A stretch of 11,583 nucleotides of DNA from Endothia cerciana (Eukaryota > Ascomycota > Sordariomycetes > Diaporthales > Cryphonectriaceae): assembly GCA_026119935.1 (NCBI GenBank), contig JALRMH010000138.1, positions 1-11,583 on the forward strand, read 5' to 3'. The notes beneath the pieces were generated by a model. It saw only the letters and a list, made by a program, of their open reading frames with translations, had not been told where the DNA came from and did no database searches. Shown one piece after another: positions 8,331 through 11,583 of this stretch. Made by a program: the position numbers and the translations under genes. Position 1 is the first letter of the stretch, and every line of letters starts with the position of its first letter.

Positions 8331-10676
8331 GTCTTTTTAAGCTTTTATAACTTTTATTACTAGTTTATCAAAGGATACTTATAGATTATTACACCTTTAA
8401 CTGCTTTGCTAAAAGAAAGCTAGGATAGTTGAAAACTAAGAGAAGTATCTTTAAAAATTATTAAAGCTATAGCTTTTCAAAAGCTGATCGCTGCTTTTCA
8501 AATAGCTCCTCTCTTAAGGTACTTTAACCTAATACTACCTTTACAACTTAAAATTAATATATTAAGCTTTACGCTTGCTAGTATTTTATCCTAACCTGAT
8601 AAGCAAAGCTGCTAGCATTTTATTACTTTTTAATTTAAAAAGCTTAATAGTGCTAAGCTGAATTATAAAACGCTAGATCTTAAGCTAATAGCTATTATAG
8701 AGTTATTTAGATATTAGCGATACTACTTTAATAGATTGTAATTTTAGATTAAAGTGTTATCTAATTATTAGAACCTTCAAGCCTTTCTGAAAAAGCTTTA
8801 TTTAAAGAGCAGGTAATTATACTAGTATATAGAGCTTGCTCTATATAACTTTATATTAAAGTATTAGGCAGGCAAGTTGAATCCTGCTAATAGCCTGTTA
8901 AAGAGATTAGATTTTAAAAGCGAAAAGCTAATAAATATAGACTTTATAGCTGCTCTGAAATTTAAAATAGTTTAAGCAGTAGATGCCTTTCTTAGCTTTC
9001 AGGCTATCTTAAAGGATTAGTTTATCTTATAAGATGTTATAAGGGTGCAGGGTGTAGTATTATAAAAAAATATATATAATCTGAATATTTCTAAACTTTT
9101 AAAAGAAGCTGTCTGTTAAGTATAGACTAAGGACTAGATATATTATTAGTTAAAAACTGCTATAAAATTATAAGATATAAAGCTTTTAAAACAAGATTAG
9201 AGTATATTATATAGCTTTTTATTATTTAAAAGCTTATTAATAGTTTTAGACTATATAGTGCTGTAGAATAAGATTCTAGAACTATATTATAATAATCTAT
9301 TAGCAGGACATTTTAGAATCGCTAAAATATTAGAGCTGATTTGCTAAAAGTTCTATTAGAAAAATCTAGGAATAGTTATAAAGAACTAGGTTTAAGGTTG
9401 CTCTATATATAATGAAAACCAGGTCTTTAAACACAAGCTATATAGTAAGCTAGAACTTTTTAATCTGCTTATAAGGCTGATAAAGAAACTTGTTATAGAC
9501 TTTATAACAGGATTACTACTTGTACTATAAAATAGCGTCGAAGTAGATGCTATCTTTATAATTATTAATAAGTTTTCAAAATAAGTTTACTTTTTATTAG
9601 TACGAATAAATATTATATTAGCAGAACTAGCAGAGTTATTCTATATAAAGATTAATCTTATCTATAAAGCACTTTTAGAGATAATTTTAAATAGAGGATT
9701 AGTATTTACAAGCTAATTTTAAACCGACTTATATTATATTTTAAAAATTAAGCATTGCTTATTAATAGCGTTTTATTTTTAAACTAATAGCTAGTTAAAA
9801 TAAATAATTTAAATTATTAATTACTACTTTTAATACTATATTATTTTAATATAAAGCAACTAGCTAAAACTGCTATAATTAATATAATAGGTTATTAATA
9901 ATAGCTGTAATACTATTATAAGAATAACGCTATTAAAAGCTCTTTTTAAATATAATTTAGACCTTTGATTCGATATTAAAGATAATATTATAAAAAAGAG
10001 AGTACTTAAAGCAAAGAAATATATTAAACGCTTGCAAGTAATCTGAGAAGAGATAAAGAAATATTAGTAAATAATAATAAAATCGCATGCTAAGTACTAT
10101 AATTAAAAACACTAGCTATTTAAATTCAGTAAAAGAAATTTAATTAAGTTATTAACTTAAAACTTATAGTTTAAAAGCAAATTAAAAAAGTTAATCCTTT
10201 AATTTATAAGCCTTTTTAAAGTGTTAAAATATATTAAAATATAAGTATACTATATTATACTCTTTAATAAATACTTATAGCTTTATAATATCTTCTTTAT
10301 ATCTTTCTTTAAATTATAAAAGACTTAATAAAGTTAAGCCTTTTAAAATCTACTAACTATATTTAACCTTGCTAATAATAAAAAATAAAAAGTAAAAGAG
10401 GTAATAGATTATCAAATATTTAATAGTAATATATATTACCTTATTAAATAGTTAAGATAGCTATCAGAGTATAATATTTAAAAGCCTAAGGACTATCTAG
10501 AGAATATTCTTTAAAAAGTAAAGTAATTTTTCTAGCAATAACTTAAAAAGAATAAGCTTTATAAAGCAGCAACTTGTATATAAGTTGCTAATAAAGCTAT
10601 AATAATTAAAAAGAAATATAAGAATATATTATTAGCACTAGTTAAGTTAGAAAAGCTAGCTCTTTTCACTATTTAG
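8331..10676 (+). pseudogene. pol: pol fragment of element B (RT end, RNase H, IN, chromodomain)
   Basis: About 780 codons read in one frame without indels, starting exactly at the junction with element A. The first residues VFLSFYNFY, a stop, and FIKGY match the thumb region of gypsy RT. RNase H follows (FKKLNSAKLNYKTLDLKLIAI at 8637-8699, ending near 8915). Integrase starts with the zinc-binding His in GHFRIAKILELI (9309-9311). Of its paired Cys, one remains (9399) and one is now TAT (9408). The first catalytic Asp is present in VIDFITG (9498), the second is AAT (9690), and the position expected for the catalytic Glu is AAA (9798), so the enzyme would be dead even without stops. Later pieces (FKVLKYIKI, YNIFFISFFKL) fit the post-integrase domain. 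A chromodomain follows at about 10398-10520 (EVIDYQIF, YYLIK, LSEYNI). The C-terminal end is uncertain: 10676 is simply an in-frame TAG. Confidence 0.88.
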
Positions 10677-10782
10677 TGCTTATCTACTTACTTAATTACT
10701 GCTAGCTATTAAAATTATCACAAGTAGCAGGTGTTATAAAGTGACAGGGCCAAAGGTTAAGAGCTAGCTAAAGCTAGCTATC

Positions 10783-10790
10783 TATATAAA
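10783..10790 (+). promoter_or_regulatory. TATA box in LTR upstream of gag C
   Basis: TATATAAA sits about 50 bases into the LTR-like segment, within CTATATAAAAAGGAAGCC, and 175 bases before the gag ATG. This is the usual LTR promoter arrangement. No transcription data are available, and nearby AT-richness weakens the call. Confidence 0.5.
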
Positions 10791-10805
10791 AAGGAAGCCT
10801 ACTAG

Positions 10806-10839
10806 CTTTAAGCTTAAGACTTTAAGCTTAGACTTTAAG
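10806..10839 (+). repeat. Short tandem repeat in the LTR
   Basis: Two and a half imperfect copies of CTTTAAGCTTAAGA: 10806-10819, 10820-10832 (one base shorter) and a partial copy 10833-10839. It lies just downstream of the TATA box, so it would fall near the transcription start. It contains AAGCTT palindromes. Function unknown. Confidence 0.6.
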
Positions 10840-10965
10840 TATTAGCTATTATATTATAATATAGGCTTTTAGCTAAGGGCACTTAATAAGCTAACTTATA
10901 TAATTCAGATCTACAGGCTTTACTAATAATTTCTAATACTTCTTTTGAAAGTTACTTTAGTTAAG

Positions 10966-11583
10966 ATGCCCTTGAGAGCGACTCACTAGCAAGACGCTAT
11001 CGAATCGTCAGCTTTATATTCAGCTACCGACGAACTAGCTTAAGATCAGCCTTCTGTATAGCAATTTAAAGCTAAAATAGTCTGCCTATATCACCTTAAG
11101 GAGCTTTAGGACGAAGCAGCTAGCTTTCGCAGCTCCTTTCAAGCCTTAGACTAACAGCAATCTAGTCGCTCTGCCTTATTAAGACGCTAGCAAAGATCTA
11201 GCAACTCGTCTGATTCGTCTAGGCCTGAAATTAAAGTTAAAAATATTACTAAGCTAGCTATTTCATCCTTATTTTAATAGCGTGATAACTAGCTAGCAGA
11301 TCTTCAGCAGGTATTTGATAGAGCACCCTGCTGTTACTACTCTAATTTATGAAAAATCCTCCTTGCTATAGACTATATCGACAGCAACCTCCGAGCGAAA
11401 TAGAATCGAGAACGTGGCGAAGATCAAGCAACCTAGGACGAATTTCAAACCTAGTCCCTCAAAGCCTTAGGAATCGACATAATTCCTCAGATCGTCAAAC
11501 AGCTAGAGAAAGCTATCCAGAGACCCGACCAAAGTCCTTCTGCCTTCCGAAACTACGTCGAATCCTTAGAAGGCCACCTACCT
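10966..11583 (+). pseudogene. gag: gag of element C, N-terminal part, degraded
   Basis: From the ATG at 10966 to the last base, 206 codons read in one frame without indels. They contain 13 stops: 12 TAA/TAG and one TGA, the kind produced from Gln, Trp or Arg codons by C-to-T or G-to-A change. The N-terminal third is polar and low in complexity (Ser, Arg, Gln: RSSNSSDSSRPE). From about residue 105 it resembles the gypsy Gag core: ISSLF, then ADLQQVFD, ILLAIDYIDSNLRAK, NRERGEDQAT, DEFQT, VKQLEKAIQRPDQSPSAF and RNYVESLEGHLP. The arrangement, with a Trp-to-stop between AK and NRERG, is that of retrotransposon gag domains. The zinc knuckle is expected beyond the window. Its sequence is unlike the gag of element A, so it is a different family and may belong with the pol of element B. 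Confidence 0.82.

Larger units (their letters stand above)
8330..10915 (+). mobile_element. 5'-truncated Ty3/gypsy chromovirus (element B)
   Basis: The sequence right after element A is the 3' part of a second gypsy element in the same orientation. Gag, protease and most of the reverse transcriptase are absent. What remains is the end of RT, RNase H, integrase and chromodomain in one frame, then about 55 bases, then an LTR-like segment at 10732 that could be its own 3' LTR. Its codons differ throughout from those of element A, so it is a separate family. It is heavily RIP-mutated. Confidence 0.8.
10732..10915 (+). repeat. Probable LTR (3' LTR of B and/or 5' LTR of C)
   Basis: It begins TGTTATAAAGTGACAGGGCC, a start much like that of element A's LTR, preceded by the purine-rich AAGTAGCAGG. 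It contains a TATA box (10783-10790) and tandem repeats. A terminal CA is present at 10914-10915, 50 bases before the gag ATG, close to the 58-base leader of element A. No second copy lies in the window, so the ends are estimates, and ownership (B, C or shared) is unresolved. Confidence 0.55.
10732..11583 (+). mobile_element. 5' end of a third gypsy element (element C), runs off the window
   Basis: An LTR-like segment followed closely by a gag frame. Only about 850 bases are inside the window. It is less mutated than A and B, with noticeably higher G+C from about 10960 onward, although its gag already carries 13 stops. Confidence 0.65.

Noticed and set aside
838..8334. 5-bp target-site duplication around element A
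   Set aside because: CTGTG on the left and AGTCT on the right do not match even allowing C/T and G/A changes, and shifting the LTR ends by a few bases does not help.
1361..10676. Alternative genetic code (TAA/TAG read as Gln, as in some ciliates), since many in-frame stops fall at Gln-like positions in AT-rich DNA
   Set aside because: Stops also replace conserved Trp (chromodomain). Cys-to-Tyr, His-to-Tyr and Asp-to-Asn changes hit conserved sites, and the LTR pair differs only by transitions. Mutation by RIP explains all of this; a changed code does not.
1..11583. CRISPR array, rRNA or tRNA genes, prokaryotic operons, organelle DNA
   Set aside because: No regularly spaced repeats and no RNA gene were seen. 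Low G+C here comes from mutated retrotransposons rather than mitochondrial or bacterial genes.

Overview
The window looks like AT-rich, gene-poor DNA from a filamentous ascomycete (Pezizomycotina) with a repeat-induced point mutation (RIP) system. Three lines of evidence support this. First, it is filled with Ty3/gypsy chromodomain retrotransposons whose reading frames are intact in register but full of TAA and TAG codons where Gln or Trp is expected. Second, the two LTRs of one element differ by about 47 C/T or G/A transitions over about 460 bp, with no clear transversion except at the last base. Third, the lost conserved residues are those expected from G-to-A or C-to-T change (Asp to Asn, Cys to Tyr, His to Tyr). 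No intact gene was found, and the species cannot be named from the sequence.

Layout. Positions 1-842 are very AT-rich flank of unknown origin, with a possible minus-strand coding relic at 624-842. Positions 843-8329 are a full-length RIP-degraded gypsy element, called A here: 5' LTR 843-1302, an unusually long gag in one frame (about 1361-3620), pol shifted by -1 (about 3541-7113: protease, reverse transcriptase, RNase H, integrase, chromodomain), a less mutated block carrying an antisense reading frame (7134-7514, minus strand), a polypurine tract at 7857-7869, and the 3' LTR 7870-8329.

Positions 8330-10676 are the 3' part of a second gypsy chromovirus pol, element B. It starts abruptly at the end of the reverse transcriptase and runs through RNase H, integrase and chromodomain in a single frame. 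At 10732 an LTR-like segment begins (TG start, TATA box), and a third gag (element C) runs in one frame from an ATG at 10966 to the end of the window. This gag is much less AT-rich than the rest. B and C may be parts of one family sharing a single LTR (pol-LTR-gag), which is typical of tandem copies made by LTR recombination.

Working together: when intact, Gag would form the particle, pol would copy the RNA and integrate it, and the C-terminal chromodomain would steer insertion to heterochromatin. That fits a nested, heterochromatin-like cluster. All copies are now dead. The points most worth following are the long unidentified Gag extension of A (2342-3540), the antisense frame between pol and the 3' LTR, and the mismatch between the two flanks of A.
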